From Pacificitalea sp040119125 (GTDB lineage: Bacteria; Pseudomonadota; Alphaproteobacteria; Rhodobacterales; Rhodobacteraceae), in contig JBEDTR010000017.1 in assembly GCA_040119125.1 (NCBI GenBank), forward strand, positions 310,001-374,000: a DNA stretch of 64,000 nt. The letters run 5' to 3'. The position numbers and the translations under genes were made by a program. This document shows positions 53,926-63,127 of the stretch, piece after piece. Under the pieces are notes generated by a model. It had not been told where the DNA came from. It did no database searches and saw only the letters and a program-made list of their open reading frames with translations. The stretch's first letter is position 1. Each line of letters opens with the position of its first letter.

Positions 53926-55587
53926 ATGACCAAGTTTTCCGACCTCAGCCTTGATCCCAAGGTGCTGAAAGCCATCGACGAAGCTGGCTACGAGACGCCC
54001 ACGCCTATTCAGGCGGGCGCGATCCCCCCCGCGCTAGAAGGGCGCGACGTGCTGGGCATCGCCCAGACCGGAACCGGCAAGACGGCTTCCTTTACCCTTC
54101 CGATGATCACCCTGCTCAAGCGTGGACGCGCTCGGGCACGGATGCCGCGCAGCCTTGTGCTTGCGCCGACGCGGGAACTTGCCGCGCAGGTGGCCGAGAA
54201 TTTCGATGTCTACGCCAAACATACGAAGCTCACCAAGGCGCTGCTGATCGGCGGCGTCAGCTTCAAGGAGCAGGACCAGCTGATCGACCGGGGTGTCGAC
54301 GTGCTGATCGCGACGCCCGGCCGTCTGCTCGACCATTTCGAGCGCGGCAAGCTGCTGCTCACCGGCGTGCAGATCATGGTGGTGGATGAGGCCGACCGGA
54401 TGCTCGACATGGGGTTCATTCCCGACATCGAGCGTATCTTCAACCTCACGCCCTTCACCCGTCAGACCCTGTTCTTCTCGGCCACCATGGCGCCCGAGAT
54501 CGAGCGGATCACCAATACGTTCCTCTCCGGCCCCGCTCGGGTCGAAGTGGCACGCCAGTCGACCACGTCCGACACGATCGCCCAAGCGTTGATCCAGCAC
54601 CGTGCCTCGCGCAAGGACCGCACGATGAACGAGAAGCGCAACGTGCTGCGCGCGCTGATCGAAGCCGAGGGCGACGCTTGTTCCAACGCGATCATCTTCT
54701 GCAACCGCAAGGTCGATGTGGATGTCGTCGCCAAGTCGCTGAAGAAATACGGCTATAACGCCGAGCCGATCCACGGCGATCTGGACCAGTCGCACCGCAC
54801 GCGGACGCTCGACGGTTTCCGCGATGGCTCGATCCGGTTCCTCGTGGCATCCGATGTGGCCGCGCGCGGTCTCGACATTCCGGCGGTGAGCCACGTCTTT
54901 AACTTCGACGTGCCCAGCCATGCCGAGGATTACGTCCACCGTATCGGCCGCACCGGCCGCGCCGGGCGCAAGGGCAAGGCCTTCACCATCGCGACGCAAT
55001 ATGACGAGAAATATCTCGACGCGATTCAGGCGCTTGTCGGGCAGGATATCCCCTTGTTCGATAACCCGCTGGGCGGCCAGTCTGGATCGGATGCTCCGGT
55101 CGAGCCTGTCGAAGCCGCCCCTGAGGCAGAGGCCAAGCCCAAGCGCCCCCGCCGCCGTGCGCGTCGCAAGGAAGCCCCCGCCGCCGACGCACAAAGCGAC
55201 GTGACCGCCGCGCAGTCCGAAACGCCTGCGGCAACGCCCGCAGACACGGCAGCCGAGGCCCCGGCCGTGGACGCGCCCAAGGCTGACGAACCGGCAGCAG
55301 CCCCTGCACAGGCACCTGCTGAGGTCCCCGCAGTGACGCAAGTGGACGTCGCCGCCGAGCCCACGCATCAGCACAGCCGCGACGCCGATAAAGCGTCGAC
55401 GACGCAGGACAAACCCGCCGAAAAAACGGCCGAGCCGCAATCGCGCGAAGATCGCGATGAGGGCCGGTCCAATCGGTCGCGCGGCGGGCGTGGTCGCAAG
55501 TCAGGCAATAAGCCCGACCGCCGCGATGACACCGTTGTTGGCATGGGGGATCACATGCCCGACTTCCTCACGCGCAGCTTCGCCTGA
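53926..55587 (+). CDS. DEAD-box RNA helicase, RhlE-like
   Basis: 553 residues. The core (1-370) has a Q motif (FSDLSLDPKVLKAIDEAGYETPTPIQ), Walker A AQTGTGKT, PTRELAAQV, DEAD (VVDEADRMLDMGF), SAT, ARGLDIPAVSHV and HRIGRTGRAGRKG. From about 390 on the tail is of low complexity, first Ala/Pro/Glu-rich (many AP and PA pairs) and then Arg/Asp/Gly-rich (RSNRSRGGRGRKSGNK), probably for non-specific RNA contact. RhlE-type helicases act in ribosome assembly and RNA decay. It differs from the helicase at 26706 in lacking a DbpA-like domain. The ATG at 53926 gives the standard N-terminus. A strong terminator follows. Confidence 0.93.
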   Translation: MTKFSDLSLDPKVLKAIDEAGYETPTPIQAGAIPPALEGRDVLGIAQTGTGKTASFTLPMITLLKRGRARARMPRSLVLAPTRELAAQVAENFDVYAKHTKLTKALLIGGVSFKEQDQLIDRGVDVLIATPGRLLDHFERGKLLLTGVQIMVVDEADRMLDMGFIPDIERIFNLTPFTRQTLFFSATMAPEIERITNTFLSGPARVEVARQSTTSDTIAQALIQHRASRKDRTMNEKRNVLRALIEAEGDACSNAIIFCNRKVDVDVVAKSLKKYGYNAEPIHGDLDQSHRTRTLDGFRDGSIRFLVASDVAARGLDIPAVSHVFNFDVPSHAEDYVHRIGRTGRAGRKGKAFTIATQYDEKYLDAIQALVGQDIPLFDNPLGGQSGSDAPVEPVEAAPEAEAKPKRPRRRARRKEAPAADAQSDVTAAQSETPAATPADTAAEAPAVDAPKADEPAAAPAQAPAEVPAVTQVDVAAEPTHQHSRDADKASTTQDKPAEKTAEPQSREDRDEGRSNRSRGGRGRKSGNKPDRRDDTVVGMGDHMPDFLTRSFA

Positions 55588-55610
55588 AGCGATCCGTGAA
55601 ACTTAACGTG

Positions 55611-55645
55611 AAGGAGCGGGCCGAAGGGTCCGCTCCTTTGCGTTT
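55611..55645 (+). terminator. Rho-independent terminator after the RhlE-like helicase
   Basis: AAGGAGCGG pairs with CCGCTCCTT (55630-55638) around a ten-base loop and is followed by TGCGTTT. Confidence 0.8.
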
Positions 55646-55696
55646 GGGATAGCGTCTGTCGGGAGCAGATGCGGCCAACGGGTCCGGGCACGGCCC

Positions 55697-55924
55697 TTAG
55701 CCCAGCCCCATGCGCTCCCGATAGACGCGCAGCACGAACAGGCGGATGGCGGAGGCGAGCCCCATCTCGACGCCGCGCGCCGCGTCAATCTCTGCGGCGA
55801 GGGCGTTAATGGGCTGTCCCCGCGCAGCGGCGATCTCGCGGAACGCAGTCCAGAATTCATCTTCCAGCGAGACCGAGGTGCGGTGGCCGGACAGGGTCAG
55901 AGAATGTTTGCGCGGACGGGTCAT
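55697..55924 (-). CDS. Ribbon-helix-helix domain protein
   Basis: 75 residues. HSLTLSGHRTSVSLEDEFWTAFREIAAARGQPINALAAEI is a ribbon-helix-helix DNA-binding fold of the alphaproteobacterial RHH type, where the TSVSLED strand forms the ribbon and the two helices follow. It is probably a small dimeric DNA-binding protein, but its target is unknown. The ATG is at 55924, 31 bases after DUF4169. With fumC and DUF4169 it makes a gene order common in Rhodobacterales. No toxin gene is adjacent, so an antitoxin role is unlikely. Confidence 0.85.
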   Translation of the reverse strand: MTRPRKHSLTLSGHRTSVSLEDEFWTAFREIAAARGQPINALAAEIDAARGVEMGLASAIRLFVLRVYRERMGLG

Positions 55925-55955
55925 GGATCAGCCATAGGCGATCACGTCGGGCACG

Positions 55956-56228
55956 TCACCCATGGTCAGAGCCATCCGAGGACCGATCAGTGGGCCCGTG
56001 ATCGGGCGCGTCGCCGTCAGGCGCATCGTCGGGGACAGCGCCGGAGCCAGCATTGTCGCGGCGCGCGGCCTCATGCAGCTTGTTGATCCGCTCCGCCTCG
56101 GCACGCGCGGCGGCTTTCTGCGCTTTGGTCAGGCCATGCAACACCGCGTTGCGATCTGCGGCGGCCTTACGGTCGGACCGGGCCCGCGCTTTGCGGACCC
56201 GGTTCAGGTTGATGGGCGTCTCGGCCAA
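55956..56228 (-). CDS. DUF4169 family protein
   Basis: 90 residues. It begins MAETPINLNRVRKARARSDRKAAADRNAVLHGLTK, the full signature of DUF4169: a very basic helical N-terminus with NLNRVRKAR. KAQKAAARAEAERINKLHEAAR continues as a helix, and the last 30 residues are acidic (PDDAPDGDAPDHGP). The start is TTG at 56228, with AGGG eight bases upstream; no ATG is available. It begins three bases after the fumC stop, so it is translated from the same message. Function unknown; the charge pattern suggests binding of nucleic acid or a protein partner. Confidence 0.87.
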   Translation of the reverse strand: MAETPINLNRVRKARARSDRKAAADRNAVLHGLTKAQKAAARAEAERINKLHEAARRDNAGSGAVPDDAPDGDAPDHGPTDRSSDGSDHG

Positions 56229-56231
56229 GGC

Positions 56232-57629
56232 TTAGCCCTGCTTGGGACCAACCATGTCTTCGGGGCGCACGACCTTATCAAAGGTCGCCTCATCCACGAA
56301 GCCCAGCTTCACCGCTTCTTCTTTCAGCGTGGTGCCGTTCTTATGCGCGGTCTTGGCGACCGTGGTGGCGTTGTCATAGCCAATGGTCGGCGCCAACGCG
56401 GTGACCAGCATCAGGCTCTCGCGCATCAGCTTCTCGATCCGGACCTTATCGGCCTGTAGTCCATCGACGAGGTTGTCGGTAAACGCGCTCGACGCATCGC
56501 CCAGAAGCTGCATGGATTGCAGCACGTTATAGGCCATCATCGGTTTATAGACGTTCAGCTCGAAATGACCTTGGCTGCCCGCGAAACCGACGGCAGCATC
56601 ATTGCCCATCACATGCGCGCAGACCTGCGTCAGCGCCTCGCATTGGGTCGGGTTGACCTTGCCCGGCATGATCGAGGAGCCCGGCTCATTTTCCGGCAGG
56701 ATCAGCTCGCCCAGACCGCAGCGCGGACCGGAGCCCAACAGGCGAATGTCATTGGCGATCTTGAACAGGCTGGCGGCCACGGTTTTCAGCGCGCCCGAGA
56801 TTTCCACCATCGCGTCATGAGCGGCCAACGCCTCGAATTTATTGGGCGCGGTGACGAAATCGATGCCGGTGATCTCGGCCATATTGGCGGCGACCGTTTC
56901 GGCCCAGCCCTCGCGGGTGTTCAGCCCGGTGCCGACAGCCGTGCCGCCCTGCGCCAATTCGTGGATATGCTCCAGCGCGGTGTTGACCCGCTTGATGCCC
57001 ATTTTCACCTGATGCGCATAGCCGGAGAATTCCTGGCTCAGCGTCAGCGGCGTCGCGTCCTGCGTGTGGGTCCGGCCAATCTTGATGATACCGTCGAATT
57101 CCGCGACCTTGGCTTCCAGCGCCTTATGCAGCTTCTCCAGCCCCGGCAGCAGCACATCGCGCGCGGTCATTGCGGTGGCGATATGCATGGCGGTCGGGAA
57201 GGTGTCGTTGGACGACTGGCCCATGTTGCAATGGTCGTTGGGGTGCACCGGCGATTTGGAGCCGATCTCGCCACCCAGCATTTCAATCGCGCGGTTGGCG
57301 ATGACCTCATTGGCGTTCATGTTGGACTGGGTGCCCGACCCGGTCTGCCAGACGACGAGTGGGAAGTTATCGTCGAACTTGCCGTCGACCACTTCGCTAG
57401 CTGCCGAGATAATGGCATCGGCCAGATCGTCCTTCAGCCCGCCATTGGCCTTGTTCGCCATGGCGCAGGCCTGCTTGATGACGCCAAGCGCCCGGACGAT
57501 GGCCACCGGCTGCGTTTCCCAACCAATCGGGAAATTCAGGATCGAGCGCTGGGTCTGTGCGCCCCAATACTTATCCGCGGGGACTTCGAGCGGGCCGAAG
57601 CTGTCGGTTTCGGTGCGGGTTTCGGCCAT
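56232..57629 (-). CDS. fumC: Fumarate hydratase class II
   Basis: 465 residues. It interconverts fumarate and malate in the citric acid cycle. The superfamily signature GSSIMPGKVNPTQ (about 318-330) with its catalytic Ser loop is present, as is HPNDHCNMGQSSNDTFPTAMH, which holds the His-Asn-Asp active-site region, and TGSGTQSNMNANEVIANRA. The iron-sulfur type (class I) is excluded by these motifs. ATG 57629 has AGGAGG just upstream; a 15-codon extension is not family-like. First gene of the fumC-DUF4169-RHH run. Confidence 0.96.
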   Translation of the reverse strand: MAETRTETDSFGPLEVPADKYWGAQTQRSILNFPIGWETQPVAIVRALGVIKQACAMANKANGGLKDDLADAIISAASEVVDGKFDDNFPLVVWQTGSGTQSNMNANEVIANRAIEMLGGEIGSKSPVHPNDHCNMGQSSNDTFPTAMHIATAMTARDVLLPGLEKLHKALEAKVAEFDGIIKIGRTHTQDATPLTLSQEFSGYAHQVKMGIKRVNTALEHIHELAQGGTAVGTGLNTREGWAETVAANMAEITGIDFVTAPNKFEALAAHDAMVEISGALKTVAASLFKIANDIRLLGSGPRCGLGELILPENEPGSSIMPGKVNPTQCEALTQVCAHVMGNDAAVGFAGSQGHFELNVYKPMMAYNVLQSMQLLGDASSAFTDNLVDGLQADKVRIEKLMRESLMLVTALAPTIGYDNATTVAKTAHKNGTTLKEEAVKLGFVDEATFDKVVRPEDMVGPKQG

Positions 57630-57741
57630 GATATCCTCCTGCGATACGGGTCGCAGGCGGTTTATCCCGCGCAATGGCGCGCCACAATCCCACGCGCGGT
57701 GTTTTCATGGTGTTAGCGCCAACCGCACCGGCCTTTGGCGA

Positions 57742-59142
57742 TCAACGGCGCTCCAGCCGCAGGTGGATGCCATCGCGCGCCCGCACCGTCAGATGCGCCA
57801 CTGGCACCGGCACCCGGTCCGCCACTGGCGCCACGCGAAATGCCCCCACGATGGCCGATAACAGCAGCACACCTTCGGCCATCGCGAACCCCGCACCCGG
57901 GCAGACCCGCGGCCCGGCAGAAAACGGCAGATAGGCATCCCGAGCGGAGGCGCGCCCCGCAGGCGTTTGCCAGCGACCGGGATCGAAACCATCCGGGTTG
58001 TCCCAAAGCCGCGTCTGGCGGTGCAGGTGCCACGGGCTCAGCACGATTTGCGCGCCGCGCGGCACGTCGCGGTCGCGAAACCGCTCCGCCTGCGCAGCCT
58101 CGCGCACCATCATCGGCACCGGCGGGTAAAGCCGCAGCGCCTCGCGGAACACATCACGGGTAAAGCCCAGCTTCGACAGATCGGAAAAGCGCGGCTCCGC
58201 TGGCAGAGAAGCTGCCTCTGCCGCCACGCGGGCCTGCGCCTCGGGATGGGTCGCCAGCAGATAAAGCGCCCAAGCCAGTGCGGAGGCGGATGTTTCATGC
58301 CCCGCCAGAAAGAAGATCGCCACCTGATCGACCATTTCGGCGGGGGTAAACCGCTTGCCGGTGTCCGTGTCGGGGGTGGTCATGATCTTGGTCGCCAGAT
58401 CGTCGGGCGCGGTGCCAGCGGCGATCTCGGCGGCGCGTGCATCAGTCAGCCGGGCGATCAGGTCGCGGATCTCCTGCGCGGCCTTGCGGGTGCGGCGGCG
58501 GTGCAGCCGGGGCAGCCAGCGCGGCAGCGGCACAAAGGCCGCGATGTTTAAAAGCGGCTGCGCCCGCTGATAGGCGCGAAACCGGTCAAACACCTGCGCG
58601 GCGATCTCATGCTCGATCGGGATCGAAAACAGGCTGCGGAAAATCACATCCGCCGCTGCATGGCTGGTTTCTGCCTCGATCTCCAGCGCCGCACCCTGCC
58701 CGTCCAGCCGCGCGTCCAGCCGCCCCTCCAGTCGCTGACCCAGCCGCGCCACCGTGGCCCGCGCGGCGTCCTGCATCGCGGGAAAGCTATCGCGCAGACG
58801 CCCGCCTTCGAAAGCCGGGTCGATGATGCGGCGCTGCTGTTTCCACTGCGCGCCATTGGTCACGAACACGCTGTCCCCCAGCAGCGGGGCCAGCCCTTCG
58901 CGCACCCGGTCGGATTTCGGAAAATCATCAGGCCGGTCGCGCAGCACGGTGCGGATCAACTCCGGCTGATTGACGAGGAAGGAGCGAAAGAACGGCGTGC
59001 GAAACTCCGCCATCCACGCGCGATACAGCCGCGCCGGCTGTGCGCTCAGGATATCGGCCCGAAAAAGCCGCATATGCCGCCAGAGCGACGCATCCCCCTC
59101 CCGCGCGGCGGGCTTGGGCGGGTTCGGCTTAGGCAATGTCAT
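57742..59142 (-). CDS. Cytochrome P450
   Basis: 466 residues. The oxygen-activation motif is FFLAGHETSASAL (AGHETS at 280-285), the ExxR motif EALR at 334-337, and the haem loop FSAGPRVCPGAGFAMAEG with the axial Cys at 414. VREGLAPLLGDSVFVTNGAQWKQQRRIIDPAF is the C-helix region found in CYP4- or CYP102-like fatty-acid hydroxylases. No reductase or ferredoxin domain is fused, so it needs separate redox partners, and none is adjacent. Its reading frame overlaps the end of the upstream alpha/beta hydrolase by 14 bases. The substrate, perhaps a lipid, is not known. Confidence 0.93.
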   Translation of the reverse strand: MTLPKPNPPKPAAREGDASLWRHMRLFRADILSAQPARLYRAWMAEFRTPFFRSFLVNQPELIRTVLRDRPDDFPKSDRVREGLAPLLGDSVFVTNGAQWKQQRRIIDPAFEGGRLRDSFPAMQDAARATVARLGQRLEGRLDARLDGQGAALEIEAETSHAAADVIFRSLFSIPIEHEIAAQVFDRFRAYQRAQPLLNIAAFVPLPRWLPRLHRRRTRKAAQEIRDLIARLTDARAAEIAAGTAPDDLATKIMTTPDTDTGKRFTPAEMVDQVAIFFLAGHETSASALAWALYLLATHPEAQARVAAEAASLPAEPRFSDLSKLGFTRDVFREALRLYPPVPMMVREAAQAERFRDRDVPRGAQIVLSPWHLHRQTRLWDNPDGFDPGRWQTPAGRASARDAYLPFSAGPRVCPGAGFAMAEGVLLLSAIVGAFRVAPVADRVPVPVAHLTVRARDGIHLRLERR

Positions 59143-60391
59143 CGCCCGCCCCCGCGTGAGAGGTGTAGCGATTCACCGGTGTCTCGATCCGGCTGGCCGA
59201 GGCACGCCGCCCGGCAAACCGCTGCGCCAGCGTTTGCGGTCCAGCCGTGATGCGGAAATAGTCATAGGCGCCGGGGCGGTCAAAGGCGCAGAGATACTGG
59301 AAATGCAGCCGGAAGAAGCGCCAGCGCAGCGCCTTCCACCGCGCGGGGCTAAGCGTGTGGGTGAAGGCCGCCGACAGCACTAATGGCCCGCGTTTCGCAG
59401 GCGGCGCCACCCCCGACACCGCGACCGGATCGCATAGCGCAAATGCGCAGCCATCCCCCGGTGCGGTCACATCGACCCACGCGATATCTTCCCGCGCCGA
59501 CAGGAAATGCAAATCGGCGCGCAGCCGATCCGCCCGCGGCAAGAATGACATCATCGGCACCACTTGCCCAAGGCTCAGAAACGACAGCGCGGGGCCTGCT
59601 TGCGGCAGGTGCCCGGCACGGATCAAATCGGCCAGAACAGACACGCCCAGATGCGCGCCCGAACTATGCCCCACCACCAAAACCTCCTCCACGTCCGAGC
59701 GCAGGGCAGCGGCGATCAGGTCGGTGAACTCCGCCATGCGCGCCTCCAACTCCGGCGGATTGGCGCCGCGCCAGCGGGCAGAGAACGCATAATCATGCAT
59801 CAGGTAATAGGCAAAGAAGCGGTTGTCGTGCTTGCGAAACCACCACAGCATCGCGGGGATCACGCCAAGGCCCAGTCCGCCGGCCCATGGGTGCAGCAGC
59901 GCCAGCACCGCGCCCAGCCCCCATGCCAGCAGCAGCGCCACCGCCAATTGCAGCAAAAGCGCCCCCACCGGATAAAGCGCGGCAATCACCGGCCCCTTGC
60001 GCAGCCGCATCAGCCGAAACAGCGCGCCGGTGCCCATATAAACCCACGCCGTCCGCAGAAGTTGGCCATAGGTGGCGATGACACCGCTGCGCATGGAACG
60101 TCGGACGATGTCGGACCAGACCAGCACGTCGATTTCGGCGCGGGTTGTCGCGCCTTCCATCTCGCCGGTCACCGACCAGCCATAGGGGCCGGGCCCGCGG
60201 CGCGCTTGCTGCGACATGTCATATCCCGACAGCGCCGCCTGCGCCGCGCCCTCGCGACGATACAGCTCGCGGTAGCGCCGGGGATGGATTGGGTCGTAGC
60301 CGGGGATATAGAACACATGCCGACGCGCCACGCGGGCGCCCGCCTCGCTGGCGCCCTCCGGCATCGCCCCATCGCTGCTGTCATCGCGCAT
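59129..60391 (-). CDS. Membrane-embedded alpha/beta hydrolase-like protein
   Basis: 420 residues. Two or three hydrophobic stretches (about 135-185: PVIAALYPVGALLLQLAVALLL and GGLGLGVIPAMLWWF) lie in the middle of an alpha/beta-hydrolase-like protein. The nucleophile elbow is VLVVGHSSGAHLGVSVL, with Ser243 in GHSSG, and RHVFYIPGYDP near the N-terminus may be the oxyanion region. A lipase or esterase acting at the membrane is the best guess; I do not know the family name. ATG 60391 has GGAGG eight bases upstream. The 14-base overlap with the P450 gene shows joint translation and suggests the two act on the same lipid-like substrate. Confidence 0.8.
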   Translation of the reverse strand: MRDDSSDGAMPEGASEAGARVARRHVFYIPGYDPIHPRRYRELYRREGAAQAALSGYDMSQQARRGPGPYGWSVTGEMEGATTRAEIDVLVWSDIVRRSMRSGVIATYGQLLRTAWVYMGTGALFRLMRLRKGPVIAALYPVGALLLQLAVALLLAWGLGAVLALLHPWAGGLGLGVIPAMLWWFRKHDNRFFAYYLMHDYAFSARWRGANPPELEARMAEFTDLIAAALRSDVEEVLVVGHSSGAHLGVSVLADLIRAGHLPQAGPALSFLSLGQVVPMMSFLPRADRLRADLHFLSAREDIAWVDVTAPGDGCAFALCDPVAVSGVAPPAKRGPLVLSAAFTHTLSPARWKALRWRFFRLHFQYLCAFDRPGAYDYFRITAGPQTLAQRFAGRRASASRIETPVNRYTSHAGAGDDIA

Positions 60392-60498
60392 CACACCTGC
60401 CTCCGGCTGCACCCATGATCGGGGTGCCTGCGCGCCATCATCAGGCAGAATTGGGCGGAAACCAGCGCGGATCGTGGGCAATCTCGCGTCAATTGCGC

Positions 60499-61260
60499 CT
60501 AGCCCAGCGGGCCCGCCTCATCCAGCCCGTCGTCGTCATGGCTGTCGCCGCCGAGGCTCCCGCCGCGATAGCCGGTGGCCACCACGAATTTCTCCGAACT
60601 GTCGGAACGCGACGCGGGCGGCTTGACGTTGACCACCTTGGTAAAGCGCTGTTTCAGCAGCTTCTGCAGATCGCCCTCGGCCCCGCCGGCCAAAACCTTG
60701 GCAACGAAGGTGCCCCCCGGCGTCAGCACGTCAAACGCGAAATAGGCAGCCGCCTCGCATAGGGCCACGATACGCAAATGGTCTGTCTGCTTATGCCCCG
60801 ATGAGGACGCCGCCATGTCCGACATCACCACATCCGCATCCCCGCCGAGCCAGTCCTTCACAAGGTCATCGGCATCATCGGCAAGAAAATCGAGCTGATG
60901 CAATTCCGCGCCCGCGATCGGCTCGATCGCCTGCAGATCGACGCCCAGCACGGTGCCCATTGCCTTGCCGGATTTCTCCCCCAGCGCATTGACCCGCTTG
61001 ACCGCCACCTGACACCAGCCGCCGGGCGCACAGCCCAGATCGACGACCCGCGCACCGGGCACGAGAAAGCGATACTTGTCGTCCAGTTCAAGGATCTTAT
61101 AGGCCGCGCGCCCACGATAGCCGTCCTTCTTGGCGCGCTGCACATAGGGATCGTTAAGCTGGCGCTCCAGCCATAATGTGGAGGAAAGCTTGCGTCCACG
61201 GGCCGATTTGACCCTGACCCGCAGATCGCGCTGGCCGCGGCCACTGGTCTTTTTTTCCAT
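60499..61260 (-). CDS. rlmE: 23S rRNA (uridine-2'-O) methyltransferase RlmE/FtsJ
   Basis: 253 residues. It methylates the 2'-OH of U2552 in 23S rRNA using S-adenosylmethionine. The SAM loop is VVDLGCAPGGWCQVA. The K-D-K-E catalytic tetrad is visible: Lys in YRGRAAYKILE, Asp in VVMSDMAA, Lys in GTFVAKVL and Glu in SDSSEKFVVA. The N-terminal extension of about 25 basic residues (KKTSGRGQRDLRVRVKSARGRKL) and a short acidic tail (GDSHDDDGLDE) are longer than in E. coli but usual for alphaproteobacteria. It follows ppx in the same direction at about 100 bases. Confidence 0.95.
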   Translation of the reverse strand: MEKKTSGRGQRDLRVRVKSARGRKLSSTLWLERQLNDPYVQRAKKDGYRGRAAYKILELDDKYRFLVPGARVVDLGCAPGGWCQVAVKRVNALGEKSGKAMGTVLGVDLQAIEPIAGAELHQLDFLADDADDLVKDWLGGDADVVMSDMAASSSGHKQTDHLRIVALCEAAAYFAFDVLTPGGTFVAKVLAGGAEGDLQKLLKQRFTKVVNVKPPASRSDSSEKFVVATGYRGGSLGGDSHDDDGLDEAGPLG

Positions 61261-61362
61261 CGCTGATCTCCGGGGGTTGCGAGCGAATGAGAGGCCGAAT
61301 GCCTCCGGCGGGAGTAGTTCAGGCAGGCCGAAAAGGGAAGCCCCGCGTCACTGTAGCATGGC

Positions 61363-62475
61363 TTAGAACGGGCCGTCTTCCAGCACGCCATCCGCCGACA
61401 TCTGGGCATATAGCAGCCCCTCGCGCAGCCCACGATCCGCGACCGATAGCCGGTCCGTGGGCCATGCCCGCATCAAGGCCTGCAAGATCGCCGCGCCCGA
61501 CATGATCAGCGCCTGCCGGTCACGTCCGATGCGCGGATCGGCGCGGCGGCCTTCCTCCCCCATCGCAAGGTAGGAGCGGATCACCGCGTCGATCTGATCG
61601 GTCGACATTTGCAGCCCGTCCACCTTCGTCCGATCATAGCGGCGCAGACCCAGATGGCTGGCAGCCACCGTGGTCACGGTGCCGGAGGTGCCAATGATCT
61701 GGAACCCCTCGCGCGCCTGATTGGACTGGTAGGGCGTGAATTCCGTCAGGTTTTCCTCGAAAAACCAGCTCATCAACGCGAAACGACCGGCGTCATCCTC
61801 CACATCGCGGAACTGGTCTTTCAACGTGGCGACGCCCAGCGGCACCGAAATCCAATCCACGACCTTGGCCGCCGGGAACAGGCTGTCCGCGGTGCGGAAC
61901 CCTTTATGCAGACGCATGATCGCACGGGGCCGGTCCGGACCCGGCACGCGCGACAGATCGATCCACACCAGCTCGGTCGAGCCGCCGCCAATATCGACGA
62001 CCAGCAACTGATCGGTGCGGGTGGAGACCAGCGGCGCGCAGCTGACCACGGCCAGACGGGCTTCTTCCTCGGGCTGGATGATCTCCAGCTTCAGACCGAC
62101 CTCGGCTTCGACCTGACGGATGAAATCGCCCGCGTTCTTGGCGCGGCGGCAGGCCTCGGTCGCGACCAGCCGCATCCGCTGCACTTTGTGCTTCTGAAAT
62201 TTCTTCTGACAGATCCGCAGCGCCTGAATTGTGCGCTGCATGGACGACCGGCTCAGCCGGCCATAGGTTTCAAGCCCGGTGCCGAGCTGCACCGATTTCG
62301 AGAAACTGTCGACCACATGGAACTGGCTGCCCTTGGGCTGGGCCACAAGCATGCGGCAACTATTCGTGCCGAGGTCCAACGCCGCATAGGGTGCGACGGG
62401 ATCCGCGACTGCGGGTACGGGGGTATCTACCGGCATTGGGAACGCGCCCGCACCCTTGGGACGCTTGGGCGCCAT
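61363..62475 (-). CDS. Ppx/GppA-family exopolyphosphatase/guanosine pentaphosphatase
   Basis: 370 residues with the ASKHA (actin-like) fold. YAALDLGTNSCRMLVA is the first phosphate loop, LLVVDIGGGSTELVW the second, and IIGTSGTVTTVAA the third. The length, about 370 without the extra C-terminal HD-like domain, is that of the short Ppx/GppA form. Either polyphosphate or pppGpp is hydrolysed; the sequence cannot say which. ATG 62475 is preferred because GGAGG is about nine bases upstream, whereas the GTG two codons earlier is too near. It is followed by rlmE, a gene order common in this order of bacteria. Confidence 0.92.
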   Translation of the reverse strand: MAPKRPKGAGAFPMPVDTPVPAVADPVAPYAALDLGTNSCRMLVAQPKGSQFHVVDSFSKSVQLGTGLETYGRLSRSSMQRTIQALRICQKKFQKHKVQRMRLVATEACRRAKNAGDFIRQVEAEVGLKLEIIQPEEEARLAVVSCAPLVSTRTDQLLVVDIGGGSTELVWIDLSRVPGPDRPRAIMRLHKGFRTADSLFPAAKVVDWISVPLGVATLKDQFRDVEDDAGRFALMSWFFEENLTEFTPYQSNQAREGFQIIGTSGTVTTVAASHLGLRRYDRTKVDGLQMSTDQIDAVIRSYLAMGEEGRRADPRIGRDRQALIMSGAAILQALMRAWPTDRLSVADRGLREGLLYAQMSADGVLEDGPF

Positions 62476-62718
62476 GATCACGCCCTCCGGTTCTGAACTT
62501 ACCTTGAAACCTAGCCCTCTGCCGGAGGATTGGCAAGAATTGCGGCGTTTACCTTACGTTGACCCGCACCGGGCACTGTCCCTCCCCCGCTTCATGTAGA
62601 TCATGAGAATTTTGGGACCGCGCCGCTGTGGCATATCCCGTCGCGTGGACATAGGTGACAAAGCGAAATGGCGGCGTGATCCGCCCCCTCACCGCCCTGT
62701 CAGCACCGGAGCCCCGCA

Positions 62719-63021
62719 ATGCCCGAACTTACCCTCGTCTATTGGCGCGATATTCCTGCGCAGGTCATCGTTGGCCGTGGCCGCCGTGGCGCGAAACACC
62801 CCCTGCCGGAACGGTTCGAGCAGGCCATCGACCGCTGCGCGATGAAGGTCGGCGCGAAGGATGCCGATGCCTATATGGCCGATTGGCGCAAGGCCGATCC
62901 CGTGACCCGCGATGGCGACCCTGTGGAAATTGCCGCAGCCGAGGCCGCCCGCATCGACGCGGAATATGATAATGCCCGGCTGAAGGCGCTTATCGATAAT
63001 GACGGGCGCGCGCCCAACTGA
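62719..63021 (+). CDS. Small 'virulence factor' domain protein (PF13769-like)
   Basis: 100 residues. LTLVYWRDIPAQVIVGRGRRGAKHPLPERFEQAIDRCAMKVGAKDADAYMADWRK is the conserved body of a small conserved family annotated as virulence factor in many alphaproteobacteria; no virulence role is shown. It has no signal or membrane helix. It lies 106 bases before a methyltetrahydrofolate:corrinoid methyltransferase, its usual neighbour in this group, so a link to corrinoid or one-carbon metabolism is more likely. Start ATG 62719. Confidence 0.8.
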   Translation: MPELTLVYWRDIPAQVIVGRGRRGAKHPLPERFEQAIDRCAMKVGAKDADAYMADWRKADPVTRDGDPVEIAAAEAARIDAEYDNARLKALIDNDGRAPN

Positions 63022-63127
63022 CTTCGCCCGACTGACTCCGGCCCGGCTGTTGACGGTGGCCCGCGCGCCGCCGCTACGTTAGAGACATTGCACAGCCGCG
63101 ACCGCGGCAAGAAACATCGAGGACCCC

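Noticed and set aside
53623..53929. Frames on both strands in the OsmC/helicase gap
   Set aside because: They have no family features and run through hairpins that look like promoter or leader sequence.
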